Source: Borrelia sp. P9F1 (GTDB lineage: Bacteria; Spirochaetota; Spirochaetia; Borreliales; Borreliaceae). From it: 64,000 nucleotides of DNA. Under the pieces are notes generated by a model. The model was not told the origin of the DNA. It saw only the letters and a list, made by a program, of their open reading frames with translations, and did no database searches. Both the position numbers and the translations under genes were made by a program. The stretch is from contig NZ_CP129407.1 in the NCBI RefSeq assembly GCF_030436115.1, positions 528,502 through 592,501 on the forward strand, read 5' to 3'. Shown here piece by piece: positions 27,318-36,444 of this stretch (position 1 is the stretch's first letter; every line of letters starts with the position of its first letter).

Positions 27318-28787
27318 TCAATTCGAATTTTGATTAAAAGGGATGCTGTTATCTTTTGTTATCGCGTCTTTGAAAAGGATTAGTAGCTCTCCAGCTATTA
27401 ATCCTTTTTCGTTCCATAGTAGCTCTTCTAATTTTGATGTCCATTTTTCATAATTTTTGACATCAGATTTGTGAAAATATTTTGTATTAACTAAAAACTC
27501 TGTAGCGTCTTCTTTTGGAATTTGGAGAGTGTAGGCGTAAAATTCGTTTATTACTAGGCTATTAGACTTAATGTCATAATCCTTACTGTCTAAAAATTTG
27601 ATCCAAGCTCTTTTGTCCTTTTGAGGAACATTTTGGTACCATAAATCAGAGATTGCTTTACTAAAATTAGTATCTGTAAAGAAATACATGTGTAGAATTT
27701 CATGCATGCATATTATCATTTGAGCTGTTCTTGATATAGTTTCATCTTCTGAGTAAGTTGCAAATGCAATATTTTTTGATTTGTCTCTGACTTTTAGTTC
27801 ATGGTCTTCAATGTATGCTAATCTGTTAATTATGATGATGTTTCTTAATATGATCTCCTCTTTGTTCAATTTGATGTTTAATTTTTTAGCCATGTTGAAA
27901 AATGTAATTATATCCTCAATTCTGTAATTATGCCCTGCCCATCCTTTTTTGTTTTCCAGTTCTTCGTTTGATAATACTCTTCCTCTAAAATTTTTCTTCT
28001 CTGTAAAAAACGCTAATCTTTTAAGCATTAAAGATTGATCTTTTAAGTGTTTGAATTTTAATATGTATATTTTGGGTTCTGCCATAAGGTGAAAGATTTC
28101 AAAAGAATTTCTTCTATAATTTTCTTTTTTGTAGTTAAAAATGAATTTTAAATCAGAATTTATTGGTTTATTAATATCATAGTAGTCATTCGTGTTGATA
28201 TACCCAATTTCACTTATTTGAATCATTTTATTGTTTCTACTCAACTTTATTTTATCTTTCTCATTTTCTAGTGATGTGTATTTTATTAAATTAGACAATG
28301 CTATTTTTTGAGATTCTTTCTCAGAATATAAATCTGAAATTATGGGATTTAATATTTTTTCTTGGGCTTTAAATCCTAGGACGGGAAAAGTATTTTTATC
28401 AAGATCAAACTCAATAGAATATTCATTTTTACTAATCGATATTTTTAGATTTTGACGATTTGGTTCTTCTGTTTCCGTATTCGAGCTTCTTATTTCAATA
28501 TTATTCAAGACAATGGATGAAACATTGTCTAATTTGACGTTTACCGTCAAATGTCCGTCTGGATTAACCACTTTTGGGATATTGTATAAATAAACAGCAT
28601 CCTTAGTAACAACTTCTATGCTCGCGTTTTCGTTGATCCTGAGACCTAGCAAAGGGGTGCTTAACTCCCTATCATCGCACTGTAAGACGATCCGATGATC
28701 CTCCCCTGTTCGTTCTACACCACTCGCACTCATCACACAAAAACTAGCTAATGAAAACAATATTGTTAAGAATTTTTTCATTACCAC
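27318..28787 (-). CDS. Putative secreted gluzincin-type zinc metallopeptidase
   Basis: 489 residues. A signal peptide (KKFLTILFSLASFCVMSAS) precedes a ~200-residue beta-rich region, then a helical C-terminal domain with the zinc motif HEILHMY (residues ~362-366). NEFYAY, whose Glu (~415) sits ~50 residues after HEXXH, fits the third zinc ligand of gluzincin peptidases (NExxAY-like). I recognise no named family. The start is either a GTG at 28787 or the ATG two codons later; no strong ribosome site is visible. It lies directly downstream of the tRNA cluster and may be read through from it. Confidence 0.7.
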   Translation of the reverse strand: MVMKKFLTILFSLASFCVMSASGVERTGEDHRIVLQCDDRELSTPLLGLRINENASIEVVTKDAVYLYNIPKVVNPDGHLTVNVKLDNVSSIVLNNIEIRSSNTETEEPNRQNLKISISKNEYSIEFDLDKNTFPVLGFKAQEKILNPIISDLYSEKESQKIALSNLIKYTSLENEKDKIKLSRNNKMIQISEIGYINTNDYYDINKPINSDLKFIFNYKKENYRRNSFEIFHLMAEPKIYILKFKHLKDQSLMLKRLAFFTEKKNFRGRVLSNEELENKKGWAGHNYRIEDIITFFNMAKKLNIKLNKEEIILRNIIIINRLAYIEDHELKVRDKSKNIAFATYSEDETISRTAQMIICMHEILHMYFFTDTNFSKAISDLWYQNVPQKDKRAWIKFLDSKDYDIKSNSLVINEFYAYTLQIPKEDATEFLVNTKYFHKSDVKNYEKWTSKLEELLWNEKGLIAGELLILFKDAITKDNSIPFNQNSN

Positions 28788-28826
28788 ACAAAAAAGAGAG
28801 AAGCCAACAGACCTCCCTCTCTAAAA

Positions 28827-28898
28827 CATCCTCTAGGGGAGTCGAACCCCTCTTGCCAGGATGAAAACCTGGAGTCCTAACCGATAGACGAAGAGGAC
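28827..28898 (-). tRNA. tRNA-Glu (UUC)
   Basis: 72 bases on the minus strand. The acceptor pairs GTCCTCT with AGAGGAT. The anticodon arm is CCAGG-TTTTCAT-CCTGG, giving anticodon TTC. The T arm is GGGG-TTCGACT-CCCC. CCA is not encoded. Ends are set by the acceptor stem and could be off by one base. Confidence 0.95.
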
Positions 28899-28902
28899 AA
28901 AG

Positions 28903-28975
28903 TGAGCTCAGTAGGACTCGAACCTACGACAAACGCCTTAAAAGGGCGCTGCTCTACCACCTGAGCTATGAGCCC
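28903..28975 (-). tRNA. tRNA-Lys (UUU)
   Basis: 73 bases on the minus strand. Acceptor GGGCTCA pairs with TGAGCTC, discriminator A. The anticodon loop CTTTTAA gives TTT. T arm GTAGG-TTCGAGT-CCTAC. It lies 4 bases from tRNA-Glu, so the two are processed from one transcript. Confidence 0.95.
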
Positions 28976-29062
28976 CGGTAACAAACCAAATCCACCAAAG
29001 CAAATGATACCATTCACCCGGAGAATACGTCAACACACGTACCCAAACAAACCTGAGTCTTT

Positions 29063-29135
29063 TGAGCTGCACAGGACTCGAACCTGTAACCGGCGGATTA
29101 AGAGTCCGACGCTCTACCACTTGAGCTAGCAGCCC
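29063..29135 (-). tRNA. tRNA-Lys (CUU)
   Basis: 73 bases on the minus strand. Acceptor GGGCTGC pairs with GCAGCTC, discriminator A. The anticodon loop CTCTTAA gives CTT. T arm ACAGG-TTCGAGT-CCTGT. First tRNA of the leftward cluster; the 87-base spacer to the next tRNA holds no gene. Confidence 0.94.
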
Positions 29136-29181
29136 TTTATTGTCAAACTAGTAAATAGGATAAGTCTTTACAAGTGCAATG

Positions 29182-29814
29182 TCAAGAATTATTGTTACTT
29201 TTTTCAATATCTTCTAGTAACTTTTTTGCTTCCAGATGACTGGGGTTTAAGTCTAGTAATGTTGTCAGAGTTTTTTTTGCTAAAATTTTGTTTTTTGAAC
29301 TCACTCTTGCTTTTGCAAGTTTTAACAGCAAATTTTGATTATTTGGCAAGAATCTTAGAGCGTTCTCATATGCAAAATCGGATTCATTATACCTTTCAAG
29401 TTTGTAGAAAGAATCTGCCATCAGAGTGTATACCTTCGCTATTCTTGCTCCATTTGGATCAAGGCCAATGTATTCTTGAAAATATTTGAGTGCATTTTTG
29501 TACTGCTTTTGAAAAAAATAAGACTCCCCCAACGCTTGAATTATTCTTGAATCATATCTCTTTATTGTAAGTCCCTGCATAGATTCCAGTTCGGCTCTCT
29601 TATATTTACCTGTCCCTATCAGACTCCATATAAGTATCACCCTTGCATCCAGATTGGTTGGATTCCGACTTAATTCTTCTTGAGTATTTACAATAGCCTC
29701 TTGAAACCGGCCTTCTCTGTACAATAAAAGCGAATCCTCTCTCTCTTGTGCAATCAAAAACCCTGAATATGAAAAGATAAATAAGATTATTTTCAGAGGA
29801 AATATTTTACTCAT
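29182..29814 (-). CDS. Exported TPR-repeat protein
   Basis: About 210 residues. The N-terminal signal peptide (KIFPLKIILFIFSYSGFLIAQ) is followed by roughly four tetratricopeptide repeats: SLLLYREGRFQEAIVNTQEE, IQALGESYFFQKQYKNALKY, LMADSFYKLERYNESDFAYE and LLKLAKARVSSKNK. TPRs mediate protein-protein binding; the partner is unknown. Start taken at the ATG whose A overlaps the bactofilin TGA (ATGATGA), with GGGGGA upstream. Coupled to the bactofilin, which suggests a shared envelope or cytoskeletal role. Confidence 0.82.
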   Translation of the reverse strand: MSKIFPLKIILFIFSYSGFLIAQEREDSLLLYREGRFQEAIVNTQEELSRNPTNLDARVILIWSLIGTGKYKRAELESMQGLTIKRYDSRIIQALGESYFFQKQYKNALKYFQEYIGLDPNGARIAKVYTLMADSFYKLERYNESDFAYENALRFLPNNQNLLLKLAKARVSSKNKILAKKTLTTLLDLNPSHLEAKKLLEDIEKSNNNS

Positions 29815-30164
29815 CATTCGTCCCCCATTACACAATTTCCTTTAAATATCGCGCCCGAATCTATGAAAAGTTCTTTCGTTTTAATATTGCCAATTAATTT
29901 TCCAGTTTTGTAAATTTTTATCACATCTGAGGCTTCAACATTGCCTTTCATTGTTCCATGAGTTAAGAAATTGTTGCACTTAATTTCCGCCTCCACATTA
30001 GCTTTTTCTCTTAAATATACTGAACTTGTAGATTTTATCAAACCCTTAAGTAAACCTTCAATTATTATTGGCTTATTGCTTTCTATATAACCCTCAAATT
30101 CGAAATTACCTTTTATGACGTTCTGAGTATTAGTTTCTTCAAATTCTAGACTGTCTACGCTCAT
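29814..30164 (-). CDS. Bactofilin-family cytoskeletal protein
   Basis: 116 residues from the ATG at 30164 (GGGAG five bases upstream); an in-frame ATG at 30188 has no ribosome site. The sequence is a short right-handed beta-helix of the bactofilin (formerly DUF583/CcmA) type: GNFEFEGYIESNKPIIIEG, LLKGLIKSTSSVYLREKAN, THGTMKGNVEASDVIKI and TGKLIGNIKTKELFIDSGA, with Gly/Val/Ile spaced every ~18 residues. Bactofilins self-assemble into filaments and organise wall enzymes or cell shape. No metalloprotease partner (M23) is adjacent; the TPR protein is. Confidence 0.85.
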   Translation of the reverse strand: MSVDSLEFEETNTQNVIKGNFEFEGYIESNKPIIIEGLLKGLIKSTSSVYLREKANVEAEIKCNNFLTHGTMKGNVEASDVIKIYKTGKLIGNIKTKELFIDSGAIFKGNCVMGDE

Positions 30165-30235
30165 CCTATCTCCCAAAAATGAATGCATATCGCATCCATT
30201 TTTGCTTTAATGTTAACTTACGCCACATTTTGATC

Positions 30236-30931
30236 TCAGTCTCTTCTCTGTCCTAAAAATCTTAGCAAGTACAGGAATAAGTTTATGAAATCTAGATAGA
30301 GCTTCAAGGAAGCTACAACTACCATTCTATTTTTAAGTTCGGTTCCATCCTCCAGCATTCTGTTCATCTTAGAGATATTTTGAACATCATAAGCCGTTAA
30401 GCCTGTGAACAACACTACTCCTATTATTGAAATTAGAAAATTAAGCCCCGAGCTCCTGAAGAAAATATTGAAAATAGAAGCGATAATAATACCCCACAAC
30501 CCCATGATAAAGTAACTTCCCATTTTCGTAAGGTCTGTACTAGTTGTGTATCCGTAAAAGGACATTGCAAGGAATGTTAAAGAAGTAATTCCGAAGGTAT
30601 AAAAAACAGAACCCTGTGTGTATATTAAGAAGACAGAGGATAGTGTTACACCCGTTAACGCTGAGTACCCTAAAAAAAGAGCTGTTGCTGTGCTACTTGA
30701 TATTTTCTCAATTGCACCGCTTATTGCGTAAACAAGGCCGAACTGGACAAGTATTATTGCCATAAATGACATTGGATTTGAGAAGATTATGGACCTCATG
30801 ACTACATTCTCGGATGTTGTGTAGGCAAATACTGCAGATATTAAAAGGCCAATTGCCATTAGTCCAAAAACTTGAGCCAAGAATTTATTTTTTATTCTTA
30901 TCTCTTGTTTATCTTGGGTTAATTCAAACAT
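30236..30931 (-). CDS. Bax inhibitor-1 / YccA-family membrane protein
   Basis: 231 residues with about seven hydrophobic helices, the usual BI-1 topology, and a Tyr/Asp-containing C terminus (GLTAYDVQNISKM, LYLDFINLFLYLLRFLG). Family members act as pH-sensitive cation or calcium leak channels or as partners of FtsH; which applies here is unknown. ATG at 30931 follows AAGGAGG. It lies 14 bases after fusA in the same direction. Confidence 0.93.
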   Translation of the reverse strand: MFELTQDKQEIRIKNKFLAQVFGLMAIGLLISAVFAYTTSENVVMRSIIFSNPMSFMAIILVQFGLVYAISGAIEKISSSTATALFLGYSALTGVTLSSVFLIYTQGSVFYTFGITSLTFLAMSFYGYTTSTDLTKMGSYFIMGLWGIIIASIFNIFFRSSGLNFLISIIGVVLFTGLTAYDVQNISKMNRMLEDGTELKNRMVVVASLKLYLDFINLFLYLLRFLGQRRD

Positions 30932-30945
30932 AATAGTTCCTCCTT

Positions 30946-33024
30946 TTATTTGTTTCCTTCATTAAATTTTTTACATAATTCATCAAATATGACGCTTGGA
31001 ACTTTCCCATATCTTAAAAATTCCATCGAAAATTCAGCTTTTCCTTGTGTAGAAGATCTTAAAACTGTTGAGAATCCAAACATTTCGCTTAAAGGTACTT
31101 CAGCTTCAACTTTTGAAAAACTTCCCTCTTCAAGAGAACCTAAAATTATACCCCTCCTTTGATTCAGAAGCCCAAACATGTTACCCTGAAACTCTGTTGG
31201 TCCTTCAAGAGTCACTCTCATTATCGGTTCAAGTATAGTAGGCCTTGCCTTATTATAAGCTTCTCTGAAGGCTCCAATTGCTGCGAGCTGGAAAGCAATG
31301 TCAGATGAGTCGACAATGTGGTATTGACCATCGTTAATTGTGATCTTAATACCGACAATAGGAAAACCGATTAAGGTTCCCTTTTCCATAGCCTTCTGGA
31401 ATCCCTTATCACAGGATGGAATGTATTCTGTTGGAATTACTCCACCCTTTATGAGGTTTACAAATTCGTAAGTCTGCTCCTCCGTGTCAAGTGGTTCCAT
31501 AAACCCAGCCACTCTTCCAAATTGACCTGCTCCTCCTGACTGCTTCTTGTGCGTATAATTAAACTCTGACCTTCCCGTGATGGTTTCTCTGTATGCCACC
31601 TGAGGCATACCCGTATCAACCTCTGCTTTAAATTCTCTCTTCATCCTCTCAATATAGACCTCTAAGTGCAACTCCCCCATCCCCTGTATTATCGTTTCAC
31701 CCGACTCAGGGTCCACATAGGTCCTAAATGTAGGATCCTCTTTTGTAAATCTTCCAAGAGCCTTAGCCATATTATCAGCTGATTTTTTATCTCTAGGTTT
31801 AACAGAAAGAGATATCACTGGATCTGGAATATACATTGATGTCATAGAGTAATTAATCGAGGGATCACAAAAAGTATCTCCCGAAGCACATTCTATTCCA
31901 AATAGAGCGACAATGTCTCCACTACACCCAAAGTCAATATCTTCAGTATTATTGGCGTGCATTCTAATTAGCCGTCCAACTTTGAACTTTCTAGAAGTTC
32001 TTGAATTAACAAGTTCTTGTCCTTTTTTTAAAATTCCTTGGTATATTCTGACATAAGTCAGTTGTCCATACTGACCATCTTCTAACTTAAATGCAAGTGC
32101 TACAGTAGGCAAGTTATCGTCTGTTTTAAGGTCAACTTCTTTTTCATTGTCGTTTATGTCAAGTGCTACATTTTTAACGTCATGAGGAGAAGGTAAAAAC
32201 TTAGTTACAGCATCAAGTAAAAGTTGAACGCCCTTGTTCTTGTAAGCTGAACCCATAAATACAGGGCAGAGTTTTAAAGCCAAAGTACCAGTTCTAATAG
32301 CGTCGTATATGACCACCTCACTAACATCCTTCCCTTCCATATGAAGTTCCATGAGCTCGTCGTTAAAATCAGCCAATGCATCAAGCATTATTTCTCGTTT
32401 TTCTTTTGCCTCATCTAGTATTTCAGCAGGAATCTCCTTTTCCACGATCTCCGTTCCATCTTTTCCTTCAAAATAGTAAGCCTTCATTAATATGAGATCC
32501 ACAACCCCAAGGTGCTTATCTTCAAGTCCAATAGGAAGTTGCATTAAAACAGAGTTCAAGTCAAGCTTTTCTCTGAGCTGCTCCTTCACATTATGAGGAT
32601 TTGCCCCAGTTTTATCGCATTTATTTACGAATGCAAGGCGTGGCACATTATATCTTTTCAACTGTCTATCAACCGTAATTGATTGAGATTGGACACCTGC
32701 TACAGAATCAAGGACAAGTATAGCTCCATCCAAAACCCTAAGAGAACGTTCAACTTCAATAGTAAAATCAACGTGACCCGGAGTGTCAATAATGTTTATC
32801 GGATTTCCCTTCCATTCAACATGAGTTGCAGCCGATGCTATTGTAATCCCTCTTTCTCTTTCAAGTTCCATCGAATCCATTGTTGCGCCAACCCCATCCT
32901 TTCCCTTAACTTCATGAATGGCATGAATTTTGTTACAATAAAAAAGAATACGTTCCGTAAGTGTAGTTTTTCCTGAATCAATGTGAGCACTGATACCTAT
33001 GTTTCGCAGCTTTTTATAGTCCAT
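30946..33024 (-). CDS. fusA: Translation elongation factor G1
   Basis: GTPase that moves tRNA and mRNA through the ribosome. 692 residues. The G domain starts with [20 protein letters not shown], then [35 protein letters not shown] and NKCDKTGAN, followed by domains II-V. The AHIDSGKTT and [17 protein letters not shown] segments are typical of the mitochondrial-EF-G1-like lineage. In B. burgdorferi, as I recall from published work, this paralogue does translocation while a second EF-G elsewhere does ribosome recycling. ATG at 33024 with TAGGAGGG upstream. Confidence 0.97.
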   Translation of the reverse strand: MDYKKLRNIGISAHIDSGKTTLTERILFYCNKIHAIHEVKGKDGVGATMDSMELERERGITIASAATHVEWKGNPINIIDTPGHVDFTIEVERSLRVLDGAILVLDSVAGVQSQSITVDRQLKRYNVPRLAFVNKCDKTGANPHNVKEQLREKLDLNSVLMQLPIGLEDKHLGVVDLILMKAYYFEGKDGTEIVEKEIPAEILDEAKEKREIMLDALADFNDELMELHMEGKDVSEVVIYDAIRTGTLALKLCPVFMGSAYKNKGVQLLLDAVTKFLPSPHDVKNVALDINDNEKEVDLKTDDNLPTVALAFKLEDGQYGQLTYVRIYQGILKKGQELVNSRTSRKFKVGRLIRMHANNTEDIDFGCSGDIVALFGIECASGDTFCDPSINYSMTSMYIPDPVISLSVKPRDKKSADNMAKALGRFTKEDPTFRTYVDPESGETIIQGMGELHLEVYIERMKREFKAEVDTGMPQVAYRETITGRSEFNYTHKKQSGGAGQFGRVAGFMEPLDTEEQTYEFVNLIKGGVIPTEYIPSCDKGFQKAMEKGTLIGFPIVGIKITINDGQYHIVDSSDIAFQLAAIGAFREAYNKARPTILEPIMRVTLEGPTEFQGNMFGLLNQRRGIILGSLEEGSFSKVEAEVPLSEMFGFSTVLRSSTQGKAEFSMEFLRYGKVPSVIFDELCKKFNEGNK

Positions 33025-33354
33025 GGGATACTTTCCCTCCTAAGTTTGTATGTATAGAACACTAATTCCCTTAGCCATTCTACATGATTTTTTTCAAAAA
33101 ATCTATTTCGGTTGTGTCGAGTAATCTTGATTTAAGACTTAAATTACCCAAAAGTGAAATACATTTCTGGTTGTGTGAGAGGTGGTTTCCTTGTTGGTCT
33201 GTGTTCTTCGCTTATGCTTGAAAGGTTGCCGTTGTATTGGTTGATTTGCTTTTGAGATCCCTTGACTAAGCTTTATCTAGTGTAATACAATTGCGTACAA
33301 GGAATATATCATTTAGTAAATTTTGATTTTATTGATTAAAAGGTCTCATATTTA
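33025..33354. other. Intergenic region between fusA and KTSC gene
   Basis: 330 bases without a gene by my reading. The right part has a rightward promoter at 33262-33291 (separate entry), making a leader of ~125 bases for the KTSC gene. The left part should hold the fusA promoter, but I see no consensus pair that stands out. Confidence 0.4.
33262..33291 (+). promoter_or_regulatory. Promoter of the KTSC-domain gene
   Basis: TTGACT (33262-33267) and TACAAT (33286-33291) with an 18-base spacer. Confidence 0.5.
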
Positions 33355-33420
33355 ATGAATTTACTCTTTCTTTACTTTATATTTTATACTCCTAAGAATA
33401 GCCATTTGGAGGGTATAAGT

Positions 33421-33648
33421 TTGAATACTTTAACAATATCTCATGAGTTGAGCAAAATAAGTCAGGTTGATTACGATTCCGCCTTGTCGGAGCTTTCTGT
33501 GTTTTTCAAAGATGGTAGGGCTTATAAATATTTTAAGATTGAACCAAGGCACTTTAGTGTAATATCTAAGCTTGTTCAAGAGAGAAAATCGGTTGGTAAA
33601 TACTTAACAGAACATATTTTTAACAAGTATGATCAAGAAAAGCTTTAA
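33421..33648 (+). CDS. KTSC-domain protein
   Basis: 75 residues from a TTG start at 33421, chosen because GGAGGG lies at 33408-33413; an upstream ATG at 33355 has no ribosome site and would add a spurious hydrophobic stretch. The whole protein is a KTSC domain: ISQVDYDSALSELSVFFKDG, then YKYFKIEPRHFSVISKL and the C-terminal SVGKYLTEHIFNKY. This domain is often found alone or fused to nucleic-acid enzymes such as lysyl-tRNA synthetase; function unknown. It is a monocistronic gene with its own promoter and a strong terminator. Confidence 0.8.
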   Translation: MNTLTISHELSKISQVDYDSALSELSVFFKDGRAYKYFKIEPRHFSVISKLVQERKSVGKYLTEHIFNKYDQEKL

Positions 33649-33668
33649 TAAGTGTTAGTTAGTAGAAG

Positions 33669-33697
33669 AGGACTCCGAGTTTTGGAGTCCTTTTTTT
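33669..33697 (+). terminator. Rho-independent terminator after KTSC gene
   Basis: AGGACTCC (33669-33676) and GGAGTCCT (33684-33691) form a perfect 8-bp stem with a 7-base loop, running into seven T residues. Confidence 0.9.
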
Positions 33698-33760
33698 ATT
33701 TGCTTATTTTCATTGAAGTGTTGGTTAATTCTTAAAAATTAAAGATTTTAAAAGAGTTGG

Positions 33761-33789
33761 TTGAATTTTGCTAGCATAATATGTATAAT
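33761..33789 (+). promoter_or_regulatory. Promoter of the frameshifted barrel-like gene
   Basis: TTGAAT (33761-33766) and TATAAT (33784-33789) with a 17-base spacer, 44 bases before the ATG at 33834. Confidence 0.65.
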
Positions 33790-33833
33790 TAAAGCGGTTA
33801 ATTTTATATTTAAATGTGTTAAAGGGGGAAGAT

Positions 33834-34920
33834 ATGAAAAGGTTTTTGATTGTCTTAAGTTTGTTTCTTGTGTGTTCAGACACCTTTCGCTAGGGTTTTT
33901 TACTTCTCAGCAGGCGTTAGTTTCCAGACAAGCCTTGAGTCGTTTTTTTTGTTCAATAGAGATACAGGTACGGTGCTGGACAATTGGTTGAGTATGCGGC
34001 TTTTCTCCATCTTGAAGGATTTTAAGAGGAGGGCTATGCCTCGCTTTAATGTTCTTGTTAATAGTGCTACTGCTGTTTACAATTCTTATCGGGGCAATTA
34101 CAACGCTATTATTAGCTTGCCTGATAGGTTGAAAGCTCTGCAGATAGCAGATATTTTTGAACTGGATTTGTCTTCTTTAAAAGATGTTAGGTCTATTTTA
34201 TCCAATGCCCATCAACTTAGGGATACTTTTTTAAAGTTGAGTAGATTAGATGTTGGGACTTTGATTGATAGGATAGATGGAGCTAGTGGAATTGGCATTA
34301 AAAAGTTTATAGCGCAGTTGGGAGAGACTACTAAACATGCTGTTGAATTAAAGGAAATGGTATTTGAACAATTGGGTGAGTTTGGAGTTGGTAGTTCAGA
34401 TGATATTTTTGCATTGTTGGGTGGAATTTCTACTCCAGGAAATGCTTTAAACGATGCTTTAAGAAAGAAATTGTCACCTTTGTTTAGCACCGGTCTTCAG
34501 GGATATTTTCAAGTCGGGCTTCCTATTGTGGACAGTGACTTTTATTTTGGGTTTGAACTTGGATTTGGTATGAATTTTGGAAGAATGATTGTACCCAATG
34601 CCAGACTTTTAAGAGATTCTTCGTCTGATAATTTGGGGTTTGGAATAATGCCAAGACTTTTTGTTAAATATGATATCTATTATTTAGCTACTACCCTTTT
34701 TGCGGGCTTTGGTGATAAATCTTTGGTAACAGACCCTGTTTATGTTGGAAATTTGGGTAATGAAAATAAGATAACCAATCCTTTCAATGTTGTTGAGACC
34801 GGATTTAGAATAAGATTGGCGTTTCTTAATTTGGAAACATCGGTATTATTTTCTGTTAGTGATTTTAAATGTAGAGACTTAAGACTTGGACTTGGGTTTG
34901 AGATTCCAATAATTATTTAG
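33834..34920 (+). pseudogene. Exported beta-barrel-like protein, frameshifted in its signal peptide
   Basis: Two frames make one protein. The ATG at 33834, with AAAGGGGGAAGAT upstream, encodes a signal peptide, KRFLIVLSLFLVCSDTF, that hits a stop at 33891. The mature protein (ARVFYFSAGVSFQTSLES onward, ~340 residues) continues in the +1 frame from about 33870 to 34920. Removing one T near 33886 restores a clean junction, DTFARVFYF, with a good cleavage site. The mature part is helical first (RDTFLKLSRLDVGTLI), then a Gly/aromatic beta-strand series (GYFQVGLPIVDSDFYFGF, GFGIMPRLFVKYDIYY) as in outer-membrane barrels. Either a sequencing error or a recent loss of export. Distantly similar to the gene at 35643. 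Confidence 0.75.
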
Positions 34921-34990
34921 GTTTTTGTGTTTGATTAGTATTAAATTTAGTTTATAACGTTTGTCCTAAGAGGACAGACATTGTGTTTTT

Positions 34991-35524
34991 ATGTATAAAG
35001 TGATCTTTTTTTTACCTCTTTACTTATTGTTATCATGTAGTACTCTTTCTGGGGAGTATCAGACTATCTCAGATGAGTACTATAAACTTGCCAAATTGAA
35101 TGAGGAACTTGGTAACAATCAAGCGTCTGTGTCACTTTATGAGAGATCTATTAAATTTAATTTAAATTTAAATAATGCATCTAGCTACAATTTTGTTTTG
35201 GCTTATATAAATTTAAAAAAATATGATGAAGCTGAATCTAGTCTTGAGTCTTTATTGGAGAGTGATCCTGACAATATTTTATTGATCAATTTAAAAGCTT
35301 ACTTGTTTTTAAGGAAGGATAATTTGGAAGAGTCTTTAAAATTATATTTAAAAACTTTAAAGACTGCTCCTGCTAATAAGGAAGCGTTGTTTAATGTTTT
35401 CTATATCTATCATAAGAGAAACGATAAGGAAAACACAAAAAAATATATATTAAAGTATAGAGAATTAAATTATCCTGTTCCCTCTAGTGCAAGTGATATA
35501 GTTTCTTCCATCTTGGAGAATTGA
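34991..35524 (+). CDS. TPR-repeat lipoprotein
   Basis: 177 residues. Signal sequence with lipobox LYLLLSC|STLSG predicts a lipoprotein. Three or four TPR units follow: YYKLAKLNEELGNNQASVSL, YNFVLAYINLKKYDEAESSL, LINLKAYLFLRKDNLEESL and LFNVFYIYHKRNDKENT. It lies between two barrel-like exported proteins in the same direction, which suggests a role in envelope assembly around them (inference). Confidence 0.82.
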   Translation: MYKVIFFLPLYLLLSCSTLSGEYQTISDEYYKLAKLNEELGNNQASVSLYERSIKFNLNLNNASSYNFVLAYINLKKYDEAESSLESLLESDPDNILLINLKAYLFLRKDNLEESLKLYLKTLKTAPANKEALFNVFYIYHKRNDKENTKKYILKYRELNYPVPSSASDIVSSILEN

Positions 35525-35642
35525 TTCTAAAAATGGTTTTTCTGGTATAATGGGCCAATATTTGTTGTAACGGGTTTGGTGCTAGAATTTTAGGGTTTAG
35601 TACCAGAGTTTGTTTAAGTGTTTTTGGAGGTTTATAACTAAC

Positions 35643-36275
35643 ATGAGAGTGAGGGTTTTATTTTTAAGTCTGTTTATGCTTGTTTCTGCCAATGTTTTTT
35701 CGGATACCACATTTGAACTTAATCTTGGGGTTGGAGTAGACATACCGGTTAGTGTTGTTTCAAACTTTTACAATACAGCTTTAGATTTGGGAGAGAAGCT
35801 GAAGAAGGATGTGAGTTCCGTAGAGAGAGAGGAAATAATTCGAAGGTTTTCGGATATGGTTAATGTGTCTAAGACTGGTTTAAGTTATGGGGGTCATGCT
35901 CAAATGGGAGCAAGGTTTGATGATCTTTTGTCACTTGGGTTTGAGTTCGGGTTTGATTTGAGCTTGTTTAGGGCAATAAGTCGTGAAGGACAGTTAAATG
36001 ATAGCTTTTCATTTATTGGAGCGCTGGAGCCTAGATTTTATACAAGATTAGATTTTTTTATTGGTGCTGTTGCGTTATTTACTGGACCTAGATTAAATGT
36101 AGCTACTGGCATTAAAGATTCTATTTTGGATGATCTTGGTATGTTTGCTTGGGATTTAGGAGCGAGGGCTGTACTTTCTTTCTTAATGCTTGAGGTGTAT
36201 TACAGTTGGAACATTAAGAACAGTGTGTTTTCTGACTTGAAGGTTGGGTTGGGACTTGAGTTTGGAGTTATGTAG
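35643..36275 (+). CDS. Exported beta-barrel-like protein
   Basis: 210 residues from the ATG at 35643, after GGAGG. The signal peptide is VLFLSLFMLVSANVFSD, cut near SD|TTFEL. The mature part opens with a strand (FELNLGVGVDIPVSVV), then a helical insert (LGEKLKKDVSSVEREEIIRR), then repeated Gly/aromatic amphipathic strands ending in LKVGLGLEFGVM, a barrel-like terminus. Same organisation as the frameshifted gene at 33834, so I take them as distant paralogues. A TATAAT at 35546 is a possible -10 box. Function unknown; outer-membrane location is inference. Confidence 0.75.
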   Translation: MRVRVLFLSLFMLVSANVFSDTTFELNLGVGVDIPVSVVSNFYNTALDLGEKLKKDVSSVEREEIIRRFSDMVNVSKTGLSYGGHAQMGARFDDLLSLGFEFGFDLSLFRAISREGQLNDSFSFIGALEPRFYTRLDFFIGAVALFTGPRLNVATGIKDSILDDLGMFAWDLGARAVLSFLMLEVYYSWNIKNSVFSDLKVGLGLEFGVM

Positions 36276-36444
36276 AGTGCATCATAGCTAATAATTGGTT
36301 TTGGGGGCGTAGGTATGTTGGTTGGTCAAGTTCCTCGCCTAGGTGGTGTGGGCTTCTTTAAGGGTTTTCTTTTATCTTGTGTGTTTTTGATTGGTTTAGT
36401 GTAGAATAGAGTAAAGGTTTTATTTAATTTAGGAGTCTTCGAAA

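Noticed and set aside
28938-29120. 60-codon minus-strand frame across the tRNA cluster
   Set aside because: It covers two tRNA-Lys genes; the tRNA folds are unambiguous.
7279-33024. Blocks of leftward genes as possible inserted islands
   Set aside because: Composition and gene content are core Borrelia, and no integrase, transposase or attachment repeats were seen at the borders.
33761-33991. 76-codon frame covering the start of the barrel-like gene
   Set aside because: Third frame, no ribosome site, and it overlaps both the promoter and the real signal peptide.
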